From NCBI GenBank assembly GCA_029238515.1, contig JAQWFW010000034.1, positions 62,001-126,000 of the forward strand: DNA of 64,000 nucleotides, written 5' to 3'. A program made the position numbers and the translations under genes. The notes below the pieces were generated by a model. It was not told the origin of the DNA. It searched no databases and was given only the letters and a program-made list of their open reading frames with translations. This stretch comes from Flavobacteriaceae bacterium (GTDB taxonomy: Bacteria > Bacteroidota > Bacteroidia > Flavobacteriales > Flavobacteriaceae). Below, in pieces: positions 17,498 to 25,114 of the stretch. The stretch's first letter is position 1; each line of letters begins with the position of its first letter.

Positions 17498-17575
17498 GGT
17501 GGTTGTAGCTCAGTTGGTTAGAGCGCCTGATTGTGGTTCAGGAGGTCGTCGGTTCGAGACCGATCTTCCACCCCA
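17498..17575 (+). tRNA. tRNA-His (GTG anticodon)
   Basis: A full cloverleaf can be drawn. The D arm starts at 17508; the anticodon stem CCTGA/TCAGG encloses loop TTGTGGT with anticodon GTG at 17533-17535; the T arm is GTCGG/CCGAT with loop TTCGAGA; CCA is encoded at 17573-17575. The extra G at 17498 (G-1) faces C73, the identity element of tRNA-His. The acceptor stem GTGGTTG/CTTCCAC has two adjacent U-U oppositions (5-68 and 6-67), which is unusual. Confidence 0.96.
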
Positions 17576-17580
17576 AAATA

Positions 17581-17612
17581 AAAAGCTTCTCTTTTTTTAG
17601 AGAAGCTTTTTT
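17581..17612 (+). terminator. Terminator after tRNA-His
   Basis: A 12-bp stem AAAAGCTTCTCT (17581-17592) with AGAGAAGCTTTT (17599-17610), T-rich loop and trailing T run. The symmetrical A/T flanks may also stop minus-strand transcription arriving from the M28 peptidase gene. Confidence 0.88.
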
Positions 17613-17638
17613 GGTTTTGCATCATCTTTAAATAGGAT

Positions 17639-19150
17639 TTACTTAAAAACTTTGTCAACTACAACTCGTTCTTCTCTGTTGGCCAGCTTCCATGCGGTAT
17701 AAAACACAAGACGTGTTCTGTTTTCTAATAAATCATATTCAATTTTGTCCGGTGTATCTGTAGCTTTATGATAATCGGCATGTGTGCCATTGAAATAAAA
17801 GATGATAGGAATATTGTTTTTAGCAAAATTATAATGATCAGAACGGTAATAAAAACGATTGGGATCGTTTTCATCATTATATGTATAGTCTAATTCTATA
17901 TTGGTATATTGTTTGTTGACTTCCTCAGACAATTCGTGAAGTTCTGTACTCAATTTATCACTTCCAATGAGATAAATGTAATTGCGTCTCCCTTTTTTTC
18001 GTTTAGGATCTGTTCTTCCAATCATGTCAATATTAAGGTTTGCAACTGTATTTTCTAGAGCAACCACAGGATCGAAATCCGTATAATATTGCGACCCCAA
18101 AAGCCCTTTTTCTTCGGCGGTTACATGCAAAAACACAATAGAACGTTTTGGTCCTTCACCATTCTCAACAGCAGCTTGAAAAGATTTTGCAATTTCTAAA
18201 ATAGCAATGGTTCCTGATCCATCGTCATCGGCGCCATTAAACACTTCACCATCGTGCATGCCCACGTGATCGAGGTGAGCAGAAAGAATAATGTATTCCT
18301 CAGGTTTTTCACTACCTGGTATTATAGCCACAACGTTTTCCGATGAAATTTTTTCAGAAGTGTTGTTGTAGGAAATAGAAATTGCTTTGTTGTAGGTTCC
18401 ATTTGTGTCTTTAATCAGTTGCGCTCCCATTTCGTCACCTGCCAAGAAGCCATAAAAGGCATTTTCTACATCGAGTGCCAAATTGCTTTCGCCGCCTCGT
18501 TTTTCAACGGCTTTATAATAGGACGAATAGCGCTCAAACATTGGTTGATCAATTAAAATAAAAGCTTTTGCACCCAACTCTTTTGCAAGGTTACGTTTGG
18601 AACTTAACGATTGTCGGCCATTAGACCACTTTGAAATGTCTTTTGTTCCAGAAACTAAATAATTTCCATTTTCGTCTTTTGGTTCACCAAATACTGCAAC
18701 TACTACTTTGTCTTTAACCTCTAAATTTTTGTAATCATTATATGTATTACTTTTAATACCATAGCCCACAAAAACAAATTCATCAGTATGTATTGTCGTA
18801 GAATCACTTGTTGCGACAGATATAAAATCATCGTAATAATTGTATTTGTTGTCCCCTATAGTAATACTTACATTAGGGGTTTTCATCAACTTGAGGGGGA
18901 CTTTTTGAAAATAGTCTCCATTGGCTTGTGCTGGGGCGATCCCTAGAGATAGGTATGTATTTTTTAAATATTCAACTGCCTTTTTCTCGCCTTCTGTTCC
19001 CGCTTCTCTACCTTCAAATTCGTCGGAGGCATAGATGTATAATTTTTCTTTTAGTTCGCTTGCGTTAATTATTTCGGCATATTTTAGGGGGTTTTGCGCA
19101 AGAATTGTTGTTGTAAAGCATAAGAAATACAATATAGAGTTAAGTTTCAT
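17639..19150 (-). CDS. Secreted M28 family metallopeptidase
   Basis: A 503-residue exported aminopeptidase-type protein. A signal peptide (MKLNSILYFLCFTTTILAQ) directs choosing the ATG at 19150 over one 10 codons upstream. A protease-associated-like insert occupies about residues 90-250. The M28 zinc site follows: SAHLDH, GADDDGSG, HVTAEEKG (catalytic/ligand Glu pair), LNIDMIG and GTHADYH. The enzyme probably trims peptides in the periplasm or outside the cell. It faces the tRNA-His terminator. Confidence 0.9.
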   Translation of the reverse strand: MKLNSILYFLCFTTTILAQNPLKYAEIINASELKEKLYIYASDEFEGREAGTEGEKKAVEYLKNTYLSLGIAPAQANGDYFQKVPLKLMKTPNVSITIGDNKYNYYDDFISVATSDSTTIHTDEFVFVGYGIKSNTYNDYKNLEVKDKVVVAVFGEPKDENGNYLVSGTKDISKWSNGRQSLSSKRNLAKELGAKAFILIDQPMFERYSSYYKAVEKRGGESNLALDVENAFYGFLAGDEMGAQLIKDTNGTYNKAISISYNNTSEKISSENVVAIIPGSEKPEEYIILSAHLDHVGMHDGEVFNGADDDGSGTIAILEIAKSFQAAVENGEGPKRSIVFLHVTAEEKGLLGSQYYTDFDPVVALENTVANLNIDMIGRTDPKRKKGRRNYIYLIGSDKLSTELHELSEEVNKQYTNIELDYTYNDENDPNRFYYRSDHYNFAKNNIPIIFYFNGTHADYHKATDTPDKIEYDLLENRTRLVFYTAWKLANREERVVVDKVFK

Positions 19151-19322
19151 AAGTAAGATGTTTTGTTGTGAATGTATCAAATTAGTACAAATTTCGATTA
19201 TTTATTCCAATTTTTGGTAAAATTTAGTGAAAAAACATCAAAAGGATTAATTTATTTACAACTACTTAAAAAGTCTATAAACTGCACGATTTTATCGTTG
19301 AAATTAAAAAAAAAGTGATTTT

Positions 19323-19356
19323 TTTGTTCTTTGGTAAATTATTTTGTCTAATTTTG
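19323..19356 (+). promoter_or_regulatory. Promoter of the BBP2-like porin gene
   Basis: TTTG (19323-19326), 22-nt spacer and TAATTTTG (19349-19356) fit the Bacteroidota pattern; the ATG follows 33 nt after the -7 box. Confidence 0.65.
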
Positions 19357-19389
19357 CCTTATTAATCATAAACAAAAAATAAATTAATT

Positions 19390-20439
19390 ATGAAAAAATT
19401 AATTACTTTAATGTCTCTTGCAGTGGTAGGTTTATCATTCGGTCAAGAGGAAGAACAAGCTCCTAAGTTTAATGTATCAGGTTCTGTTGACGCTTATTTT
19501 CACACAAGTTTAAATGGACCAAATGATGTGCCAGCTGGCTATGTTGGAAATGCTTTTTCATCTGCTCCTAGTGCTATTATGGGGAACGACGATCGTGGTT
19601 TCTCAGGTGCTAATGCAAATGTTAAACTTTCTTACGAAGGTGAGAAAGTTGGTTTCGTAGCTGATTTGGCTTACGGTCCTAGAGCTGATGCACAATTTTA
19701 TGACTTTGGAGTCGTAAATGAAGCTTACATGTATTGGAATGCTTCTGAGAATGTTACCCTTATGATGGGACGTTGGAACTCATGGATGGGGTACGAAAAT
19801 TTTGCTGCTGCGGATAATTTCCACTACAGTTACTCACACCAGTACACTTTTGGCCCAAGAAACATGAACGGTTTAGCCGCTCAGTTTTCTCTAGGAAATG
19901 ATGTCAATCTTGGAATAGGCGTTATGAATCCTGTAGAAACCACTGAAGGTAATACTTCTGGTGATTATTCAGTTGCTGCTGGTATTAGTAAAGGTGATTT
20001 CGGTGCTTCATTCTTAAGCAGCCAAGATGAAACTTTTATTGATGTGAAAGCTAAATTTAGTTTAACTGATAGTTTCTCAGTGGCCTTAAATGGTAACATT
20101 GCTTCATGGGATGATGACGCTATGTTAACTGGGACAAGAGGTGTTGCTTTGGCTGGTACTGAAGGGTATATGTCACTTTCAGCTTATTCACAATTTCAAG
20201 CTTCAGAAGCGTTTGCATGGGGTGTTCGTCTAGAGTATTTTAACATTAAGGAATCAGTAGGAGATGATACTAATGTAATTTCTCCAACTTTAACTGGAAA
20301 TTACTCTGTTGGAAACTTGACAATCAGACCAGAACTTAGATTAGATTCAGCTAGTGAAGATATTTTCTGGAACAGTGATGCTGATGATTACCAAGGAGGA
20401 TTATCAACGTTTACTTTAGCTGCTGTTTACAGCTTCTAA
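19390..20439 (+). CDS. Outer-membrane beta-barrel porin, BBP2/OmpL-like
   Basis: A 349-residue protein with a signal peptide (MKKLITLMSLAVVGLSFGQ) and alternating beta-strand pattern ending in a terminal aromatic, AAVYSF. The segment YMYWNASENVTLMMGRWN followed by WMGYENFAAADNFHYSYS matches the BBP2 (putative beta-barrel porin-2) pattern of a strand carrying MGRWxxxMGYE. It is a single gene with its own strong promoter and terminator and GC-richer, Ala/Gly-heavy codons, as expected for an abundant envelope protein. The permeating solute is unknown. Confidence 0.82.
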   Translation: MKKLITLMSLAVVGLSFGQEEEQAPKFNVSGSVDAYFHTSLNGPNDVPAGYVGNAFSSAPSAIMGNDDRGFSGANANVKLSYEGEKVGFVADLAYGPRADAQFYDFGVVNEAYMYWNASENVTLMMGRWNSWMGYENFAAADNFHYSYSHQYTFGPRNMNGLAAQFSLGNDVNLGIGVMNPVETTEGNTSGDYSVAAGISKGDFGASFLSSQDETFIDVKAKFSLTDSFSVALNGNIASWDDDAMLTGTRGVALAGTEGYMSLSAYSQFQASEAFAWGVRLEYFNIKESVGDDTNVISPTLTGNYSVGNLTIRPELRLDSASEDIFWNSDADDYQGGLSTFTLAAVYSF

Positions 20440-20460
20440 GCCAAACTAAATAATATATCT

Positions 20461-20490
20461 AAAAGCGATGCTTCGGCATCGCTTTTTTTT
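20461..20490 (+). terminator. Terminator after the porin gene
   Basis: A stem AAAAGCGATGC/GCATCGCTTTT closed by the stable TTCG tetraloop (20472-20475), then eight T. It lies 21 nt after the porin stop codon. Confidence 0.93.
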
Positions 20491-20578
20491 GTTTAATACA
20501 CTTAATAAAAAGACTAAACATAAAAATCAAAAATAATATTGTAATATATTTCAACAGATATAAAAAGTTCATTTTCAC

Positions 20579-20610
20579 TTGATTTTATGGTTTAAATTAT
20601 TTTAAATTTG
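20579..20610 (+). promoter_or_regulatory. Promoter of the small OMP gene
   Basis: TTG (20579-20581), 21-nt spacer and TAAATTTG (20603-20610) fit the Bacteroidota consensus; the ATG is 29 nt downstream of the -7 box. Confidence 0.7.
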
Positions 20611-20639
20611 CTCCATTATAAACCTAAATCTATATTAAA

Positions 20640-21215
20640 ATGAAAAAACTATTTCTACTTATGATTTCTTTAGTCGTATGTTCATTACATGCGCAAAATG
20701 TAACTTTTGGAGCAAAAGCAGGTCTGAATTTCGCCAGTCTAACCGGTGATGATGCTGAAGATATTGATGGCAGAACTTCTTTGCACCTTGGTGCAACCGC
20801 AGAATTTTCTTTATCAGAGACATTTTCCATTCAACCCGAATTATTGTATTCTGGTCAAGGATTTACTGCAAATGAATCCGATGTTGATATTACAGGAAAA
20901 ATGGACTATATCAATTTACCCATCATGGCTAAGTTTTATGCAGCAGAGGGGTTAAGTCTTGAAATTGGACCACAAATTGGTTTTCTTTTAAGCGCAAAAG
21001 CCGAAGGAAAATCAGAAGGGAATTCTGTATCTATTGATTTTAAGGATGAATCAAAATCAGTTGATTTTGGTGCTAATTTTGGAATTGGATATAAGTTAGA
21101 TTCTGGAATAAATTTTGGCTTCAGATATAATTTAGGACTAATTAGTGTTTCAGAAGAAGATTCAGAAGATTTAAAAAGTAATGTACTGCAATTATCAGTT
21201 GGTTACAACTTCTAA
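20640..21215 (+). CDS. Outer-membrane beta-barrel protein (PorT/OMP_b-brl_2-like)
   Basis: A 191-residue exported protein: signal peptide MKKLFLLMISLVVCSLHAQ, then VTFGAKAGLNFASLTGD, the common start of the Bacteroidota eight-stranded barrel family (PF13568-like). Alternating strands such as IQPELLYSGQGF and LEIGPQIGFLL follow, and it ends with the barrel terminus VLQLSVGYNF. Function unknown; proteins of this type are structural or adhesin-like outer-membrane components. Own promoter and terminator, so monocistronic. Confidence 0.85.
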   Translation: MKKLFLLMISLVVCSLHAQNVTFGAKAGLNFASLTGDDAEDIDGRTSLHLGATAEFSLSETFSIQPELLYSGQGFTANESDVDITGKMDYINLPIMAKFYAAEGLSLEIGPQIGFLLSAKAEGKSEGNSVSIDFKDESKSVDFGANFGIGYKLDSGINFGFRYNLGLISVSEEDSEDLKSNVLQLSVGYNF

Positions 21216-21233
21216 TGTGTAGCATAAACTTTT

Positions 21234-21263
21234 AAAAAAGGAAGCAACAGCTTCCTTTTTTTG
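21234..21263 (+). terminator. Terminator after the small OMP gene
   Basis: A 12-bp stem AAAAAAGGAAGC (21234-21245) with GCTTCCTTTTTT (21250-21261), AACA loop, T run. Confidence 0.9.
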
Positions 21264-21278
21264 TTTTTATAACTTTTG

Positions 21279-21286
21279 TACTTTTA
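21279..21286 (+). promoter_or_regulatory. Near-consensus -7 box at the aroQ start codon
   Basis: TACTTTTA (one mismatch to TAnnTTTG) ends 4 nt before the aroQ ATG at 21291. With the preceding terminator ending at about 21263, aroQ needs its own promoter and this is the only candidate. It implies an mRNA starting at or next to the ATG. Confidence 0.45.
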
Positions 21287-21290
21287 CCCC

Positions 21291-21707
21291 ATGAAAAATA
21301 TCATCATCATCAATGGGCCCAATCTCAATCTTTTAGGAAAGCGTGAACCAGAAATTTATGGTGCACAATCGTTTGAAGATTTTTTTGAAACCTTAAAGGC
21401 GGATTTTCCGCAATTCAAAATCGATTATTTTCAATCCAATATTGAAGGGGAGCTTATCGATAAACTACACGACGTTGGGTTTTCTTATGATGGGATTATT
21501 CTTAATGCTGCAGCATACACACATACTTCTGTAGGTATTGGCGATGCTGTAAAGGGGATCTCATCTCCGGTAATTGAAGTGCATATTTCCAATACTTATA
21601 AAAGAGAGGAATTTCGCCATCATTCGTTTATTTCGCCCAACGCTAAAGGGGTTATTTTGGGCTTTGGTCTTAAAAGTTACACTTTAGCGCTCCAAAGCTT
21701 TCTTTAG
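21291..21707 (+). CDS. aroQ: Type II 3-dehydroquinate dehydratase
   Basis: A 138-residue type II dehydroquinase (shikimate pathway, 3-dehydroquinate to 3-dehydroshikimate). It begins MKNIIIINGPNLNLLGKREP, has catalytic Tyr in EIYG, NAAAYTHTSVGIGDA with the active-site Asn and His, and EVHISNTYKREEFRHHS. The ATG at 21291 is supported by exact alignment to the family N-terminus; an upstream TTG at 21276 would add only MYFYP and overlaps the promoter. aroB is far away at 55079. Confidence 0.95.
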   Translation: MKNIIIINGPNLNLLGKREPEIYGAQSFEDFFETLKADFPQFKIDYFQSNIEGELIDKLHDVGFSYDGIILNAAAYTHTSVGIGDAVKGISSPVIEVHISNTYKREEFRHHSFISPNAKGVILGFGLKSYTLALQSFL

Positions 21708-21710
21708 CAC

Positions 21711-21746
21711 AAAAAAAAGACGGTCATATAGACCGCCTATTTTTTT
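21711..21746. terminator. Bidirectional terminator between aroQ and lpdA
   Basis: CGGTC-ATATA-GACCG (21721-21735) is flanked by A8 on the left and a T tract on the right, so it can act on both convergent genes. Confidence 0.75.
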
Positions 21747-21757
21747 AGATGCTGTTT

Positions 21758-23134
21758 TTAGATATGAATAACTTCGTCATAAGCGTCTGCAACCGCTTCC
21801 ATGACCGCTTCACTCATTGTAGGGTGTGGATGTACTGTTTTAAGTACTTCGTGTCCTGTAGTCTCTAATTTACGTCCTAATACCGCCTCGGCAATCATAT
21901 CGGTTACTCCAGCGCCAACCATATGGCAACCGAGCCATTCGCCATATTTGGCATCAAAAATAACTTTCACAAAGCCCTCGGTGTTTCCACCAGCACTGGC
22001 TTTTCCAGAGGCAGAAAATGGGAATTTGCCTACTTTTATGTCGAGTCCTTGCTCTTTGGCTTGTGCTTCAGTCAGTCCAACACTTGCAATTTCTGGACTA
22101 CAATACGTACAGCCCGGAATATTTCCATAATCTAATGCTTCAATATGATGCCCCGCAATTTTTTCAACACATAATATCCCCTCTGCGGAAGCGACGTGGG
22201 CGAGGGCAGGACCTGGAGTTACATCACCAATGGCATAATAACCAGGAATATTGGTTTGATAGAAATCATTGACCAAAATTTTGTCGCGATCTGTTACAAT
22301 TCCGACATCTTCCAAACCAATGTTTTCTATATTTGTTTTGATGCCAACTGCAGAAAGAACAATGTCAGCAGAAAGTGTTTCTTCGCCTTTTTTAGTTTTT
22401 ACAGTGGCTTTGACTCCTTTTCCAGAGGTATCTACTGCAGTAACTTCGGTAGAAGTCATAATCTTGATTCCACTTTTCTTGAACGAACGCTCCAGTTGTT
22501 TCGAAACTTCTTCATCTTCAACAGGAACGATGCGTGGCATGTATTCAACAACTGTAACTTCGGTGCCCATAGCGTTGTAGAAATACGCAAATTCTACTCC
22601 TATAGCACCAGAACCTACAATGATGAGCTTTTTCGGTTGTTTTTCTAATGTCATTGCTTGGCGATATCCGATCACTTTTTCGCCATCTTGAGGTAAGCTT
22701 GGTAGCTCGCGTGAGCGCGCACCAGTGGCAATAATGATGTGATCGGCAGTGTATTCTGTACCATCGACATCTACTTTTTTGCCTGGTTTTAGTTTTCCGT
22801 AACCAGAAATGACGTCAATCTTGTTCTTTTTCATCAAAAACTGAACGCCTTTGCTCATCCCCTCAGCCACATTACGGCTACGGTTTACAACGGCATCAAA
22901 ATCTTTGTCATATTCTTTAACTTTCAGGCCATAATCAGCTGCATGTTTTAGGTATTCAAAAACTTGTGCTGATTTTAAAAGAGCTTTTGTAGGAATACAG
23001 CCCCAGTTGAGACAAACGCCCCCAAGACTTTCTTTTTCAATCACAGCAGTTTTTAGTCCTAATTGCGAAGCGCGAATTGCAGTTACATATCCGCCTGGAC
23101 CACTTCCCAAAACAATCAAATCATATTTACTCAT
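21758..23134 (-). CDS. lpdA: Dihydrolipoyl dehydrogenase (E3), second copy
   Basis: A 458-residue paralogue of the enzyme at 2047. FAD motif GSGPGG (11-16), redox Cys41/Cys46 in GGVCLNWGCIPTK, NAD motif VGSGAIGVEF, YAIGDVTPG, and His437/Glu442 in VHPHPTMSEA. It differs from the first copy around the disulfide (NWGCIPT against NVGCIPS), so the two are not a recent duplication. No E1/E2 gene is adjacent. A TAAATTTG box on the minus strand lies 32 nt upstream of the start. Confidence 0.95.
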   Translation of the reverse strand: MSKYDLIVLGSGPGGYVTAIRASQLGLKTAVIEKESLGGVCLNWGCIPTKALLKSAQVFEYLKHAADYGLKVKEYDKDFDAVVNRSRNVAEGMSKGVQFLMKKNKIDVISGYGKLKPGKKVDVDGTEYTADHIIIATGARSRELPSLPQDGEKVIGYRQAMTLEKQPKKLIIVGSGAIGVEFAYFYNAMGTEVTVVEYMPRIVPVEDEEVSKQLERSFKKSGIKIMTSTEVTAVDTSGKGVKATVKTKKGEETLSADIVLSAVGIKTNIENIGLEDVGIVTDRDKILVNDFYQTNIPGYYAIGDVTPGPALAHVASAEGILCVEKIAGHHIEALDYGNIPGCTYCSPEIASVGLTEAQAKEQGLDIKVGKFPFSASGKASAGGNTEGFVKVIFDAKYGEWLGCHMVGAGVTDMIAEAVLGRKLETTGHEVLKTVHPHPTMSEAVMEAVADAYDEVIHI

Positions 23135-23166
23135 ACCTTAGTATCTTTAGTCGTTGTTAGAAGTTG

Positions 23167-23174
23167 CAAATTTA
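23167..23174 (-). promoter_or_regulatory. -7 box for lpdA (second copy)
   Basis: Minus-strand TAAATTTG, 32 nt upstream of the start codon; no clear -33 TTG. Confidence 0.45.
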
Positions 23175-23236
23175 CAAAACCTAAATCTATAAATAAAGCA
23201 GAAATGTACTAAAGTAAAGGGAAGTTTTTAAATTAT

Positions 23237-23632
23237 TTATGATTTTTTGAAGTCTAAACTCAAAGAGTTGACACAGTAACGCGTTCCTGTATCGGTAGGG
23301 CCATCATTGAACACATGACCCAAATGTCCATCACAAGAAGAACAGATAATTTCGGTGCGCATCATACCGTGACTTTTGTCTAGAATATATGTTATATTTC
23401 TTTTGATGGAAGCATCAAAACTTGGCCAACCACAACCGGCATCAAACTTGGTATGACTTTCGAACAAAGGATTTTGACACGCTGCGCAATGGTATATTCC
23501 GTTTTCAAAATGCATATTGTATGCACCAGTGAAGGGTCGTTCTGTACCTTTTTTTCGTAGTATGGTGTACTGAGCATCGGTAAGCTCTTTTTTCCAATCT
23601 TTTTCTGCTTTTATAACTTTTTTTAGACTCAT
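23237..23632 (-). CDS. msrB: Peptide-methionine (R)-S-oxide reductase, cytosolic form
   Basis: A 131-residue MsrB that reduces the R form of methionine sulfoxide. Zinc-binding CAAC and CSSC pairs, CGWPSFDA and GHLGHVFNDGP, and the catalytic Cys in RYCVNSLSL are all present. There is no signal peptide, so it should be cytosolic. It overlaps the upstream, lipoprotein-type msrB by 4 bases (ATGA-type junction) and is its paralogue; the pair probably repairs methionine on both sides of the inner membrane. Confidence 0.94.
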   Translation of the reverse strand: MSLKKVIKAEKDWKKELTDAQYTILRKKGTERPFTGAYNMHFENGIYHCAACQNPLFESHTKFDAGCGWPSFDASIKRNITYILDKSHGMMRTEIICSSCDGHLGHVFNDGPTDTGTRYCVNSLSLDFKKS

Positions 23633-24102
23633 TTTTTAGGTATAAATTTCAATGCTGCACCATTGATACAATGGCGTTTTCCAGTAGTTTTTCTTGGCCC
23701 ATCATTGAATACGTGCCCCAAATGTCCACCACAAGTGGCACAGTGTTCTTCTGTACGCGCAACTCCAATGTTGTAATCTACACTAAAAGCAACATTACCT
23801 TCTATTTCACGGTCAAAACTTGGCCATCCAGATCCAGAATTAAATTTATGTTCGCTTTTAAACAGTGGTGTAGAGCAAGCAGCACAAACATAAGTTCCAG
23901 GGCTGTAGTTTTTGTCTAATGGACTTGAAAAAGCACGTTCTGTGCCTTGTTTTCGTAACACGTAGTATTGTAAATCGGTAAGTTCGGCCTTCCACTCGGC
24001 ATCAGTTTTTTGAATTTTGAATGATTCTTCTTTTTGTGCTTCAGTTTTACACGCATTCAACAAAACAAAAACAATAACTAAGATTAAATTTTTATGATTC
24101 AT
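23629..24102 (-). CDS. msrB: Peptide-methionine (R)-S-oxide reductase, lipoprotein form
   Basis: A 157-residue MsrB with an N-terminal lipoprotein signal (MNHKNLILVIVFVLLNACKT; lipid-modified Cys18). The enzyme core has zinc CAAC and CATC pairs, SGWPSFDR, GHLGHVFNDGP and catalytic Cys in RHCINGAAL. It should act in the periplasm or at the outer membrane. It is the first gene of a two-gene msrB operon and is divergent from an M48 lipoprotein peptidase across a region holding a 16-bp palindrome. Confidence 0.94.
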   Translation of the reverse strand: MNHKNLILVIVFVLLNACKTEAQKEESFKIQKTDAEWKAELTDLQYYVLRKQGTERAFSSPLDKNYSPGTYVCAACSTPLFKSEHKFNSGSGWPSFDREIEGNVAFSVDYNIGVARTEEHCATCGGHLGHVFNDGPRKTTGKRHCINGAALKFIPKK

Positions 24103-24154
24103 GGGATATTTTATTGGATAAAATTAATTATTTTTAAGGTTAAGCGAATACTTT

Positions 24155-24170
24155 TCACAAAACTTTGTGA
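24155..24170. promoter_or_regulatory. Palindrome between msrB and M48 genes
   Basis: TCACAAA-AC-TTTGTGA is a perfect 7-2-7 palindrome placed 52 bp from the msrB start and 61 bp from the M48 start. The location between divergent genes suggests an operator; no regulator is known. Confidence 0.4.
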
Positions 24171-24231
24171 CTTTTTGATGTTTTTGGTGTCTAACACTAT
24201 GGAATGCTTTTTGTTTATGAATTGAAAACCT

Positions 24232-25056
24232 ATGATTATGAAAACAAAGATTTTATTTTTTTTGATGCTTTTTTTGGCCATTTCTTGTGCTACAAACCCT
24301 TTTACCGGGAAGAAAACATGGGCTTTGGTACCAAATTCTCAGATTTTACCAATGGCTTTTGCGCAGTATGATCAATTTCTCACCGAAAACAAAGTGATTA
24401 CAGGCACCGCCGAGTCTGATATGGTTAAGCGTGTTGGTCAGCGAATTTCGGCCGCCGCAAAGCGTTGGCTTGATGCTAATAATTATCAAGGATATCTAAA
24501 AGACTACAAATGGGAATACAATTTGGTAGATGATGAAACAGTGAATGCTTGGTGTATGCCAGGTGGTAAAATTGTGTTTTACACAGGTATTATGCCTATT
24601 GCTGCAAATGAAACTGGTGTGGCTGCTATTATGGGGCACGAGGTGGCACATGCATTGGCCAACCATGGCCAACAACGGATGAGTGCTGGGCTACTTCAGC
24701 AAGCGGGGGCAGTTGCAGGTAATGTCGCAATCAAAGATGAAAAACACAGAAACATATTCAATCAATCTTATGGGATTGGAACTACAGTTTTGGGGGTATT
24801 GCCGTTCAGTCGTGCGCATGAAACCGAAGCCGACAAAATAGGGGTGTACATTATGGCTATTGCAGGGTATAACCCCGATGAAGCATCTAAGCTTTGGGAA
24901 CGTATGAAAGCCAATAACAATGGAAAACAAGGTCCCCCTGAGTTTTTAAGTACCCATCCATCCAATGATTCGCGAATTGCAAATTTGAAGGCATTAGCAC
25001 CTGTTGCACGTGCCGAAGCTCAAAAATTTGGGGTGACAAGCTTTCGCTCATATTGA
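24232..25056 (+). CDS. M48 family metallopeptidase, lipoprotein
   Basis: A 274-residue peptidase with a lipoprotein signal ending LFLAISC. The zinc motif HEVAH is near residue 140 and the third ligand Glu lies in RAHETEADKIGVY; FLSTHPSNDSRI is the usual M48C ending. Such proteins (YcaL/LoiP-like) degrade misfolded envelope proteins. ATG codons at 24232 and 24238 are both possible; the second gives the cleaner signal. Divergence from a secreted msrB suggests a shared envelope-stress role, by inference. Confidence 0.9.
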   Translation: MIMKTKILFFLMLFLAISCATNPFTGKKTWALVPNSQILPMAFAQYDQFLTENKVITGTAESDMVKRVGQRISAAAKRWLDANNYQGYLKDYKWEYNLVDDETVNAWCMPGGKIVFYTGIMPIAANETGVAAIMGHEVAHALANHGQQRMSAGLLQQAGAVAGNVAIKDEKHRNIFNQSYGIGTTVLGVLPFSRAHETEADKIGVYIMAIAGYNPDEASKLWERMKANNNGKQGPPEFLSTHPSNDSRIANLKALAPVARAEAQKFGVTSFRSY

Positions 25057-25084
25057 ATTATATTAAAATAAATACTTAAATTAG

Positions 25085-25114
25085 AAGCTGCTTATAAATG
25101 AGCAGCTTTTTTTT
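25085..25114 (+). terminator. Terminator whose T tract abuts the MFS start codon
   Basis: Stem AAGCTGCT (25085-25092)/AGCAGCTT (25101-25108), loop TATAAATG, T8 ending at 25114. The MFS gene's ATG is 25115, with no spacer. It ends the M48 transcript but leaves no room for a promoter between it and the MFS gene. Confidence 0.85.

Noticed and set aside
22196-22648. Plus-strand frame of 150 codons inside lpdA
   Set aside because: Antisense shadow of a complete dihydrolipoamide dehydrogenase; composition is Phe/Asn/Cys-rich and without domain signs.
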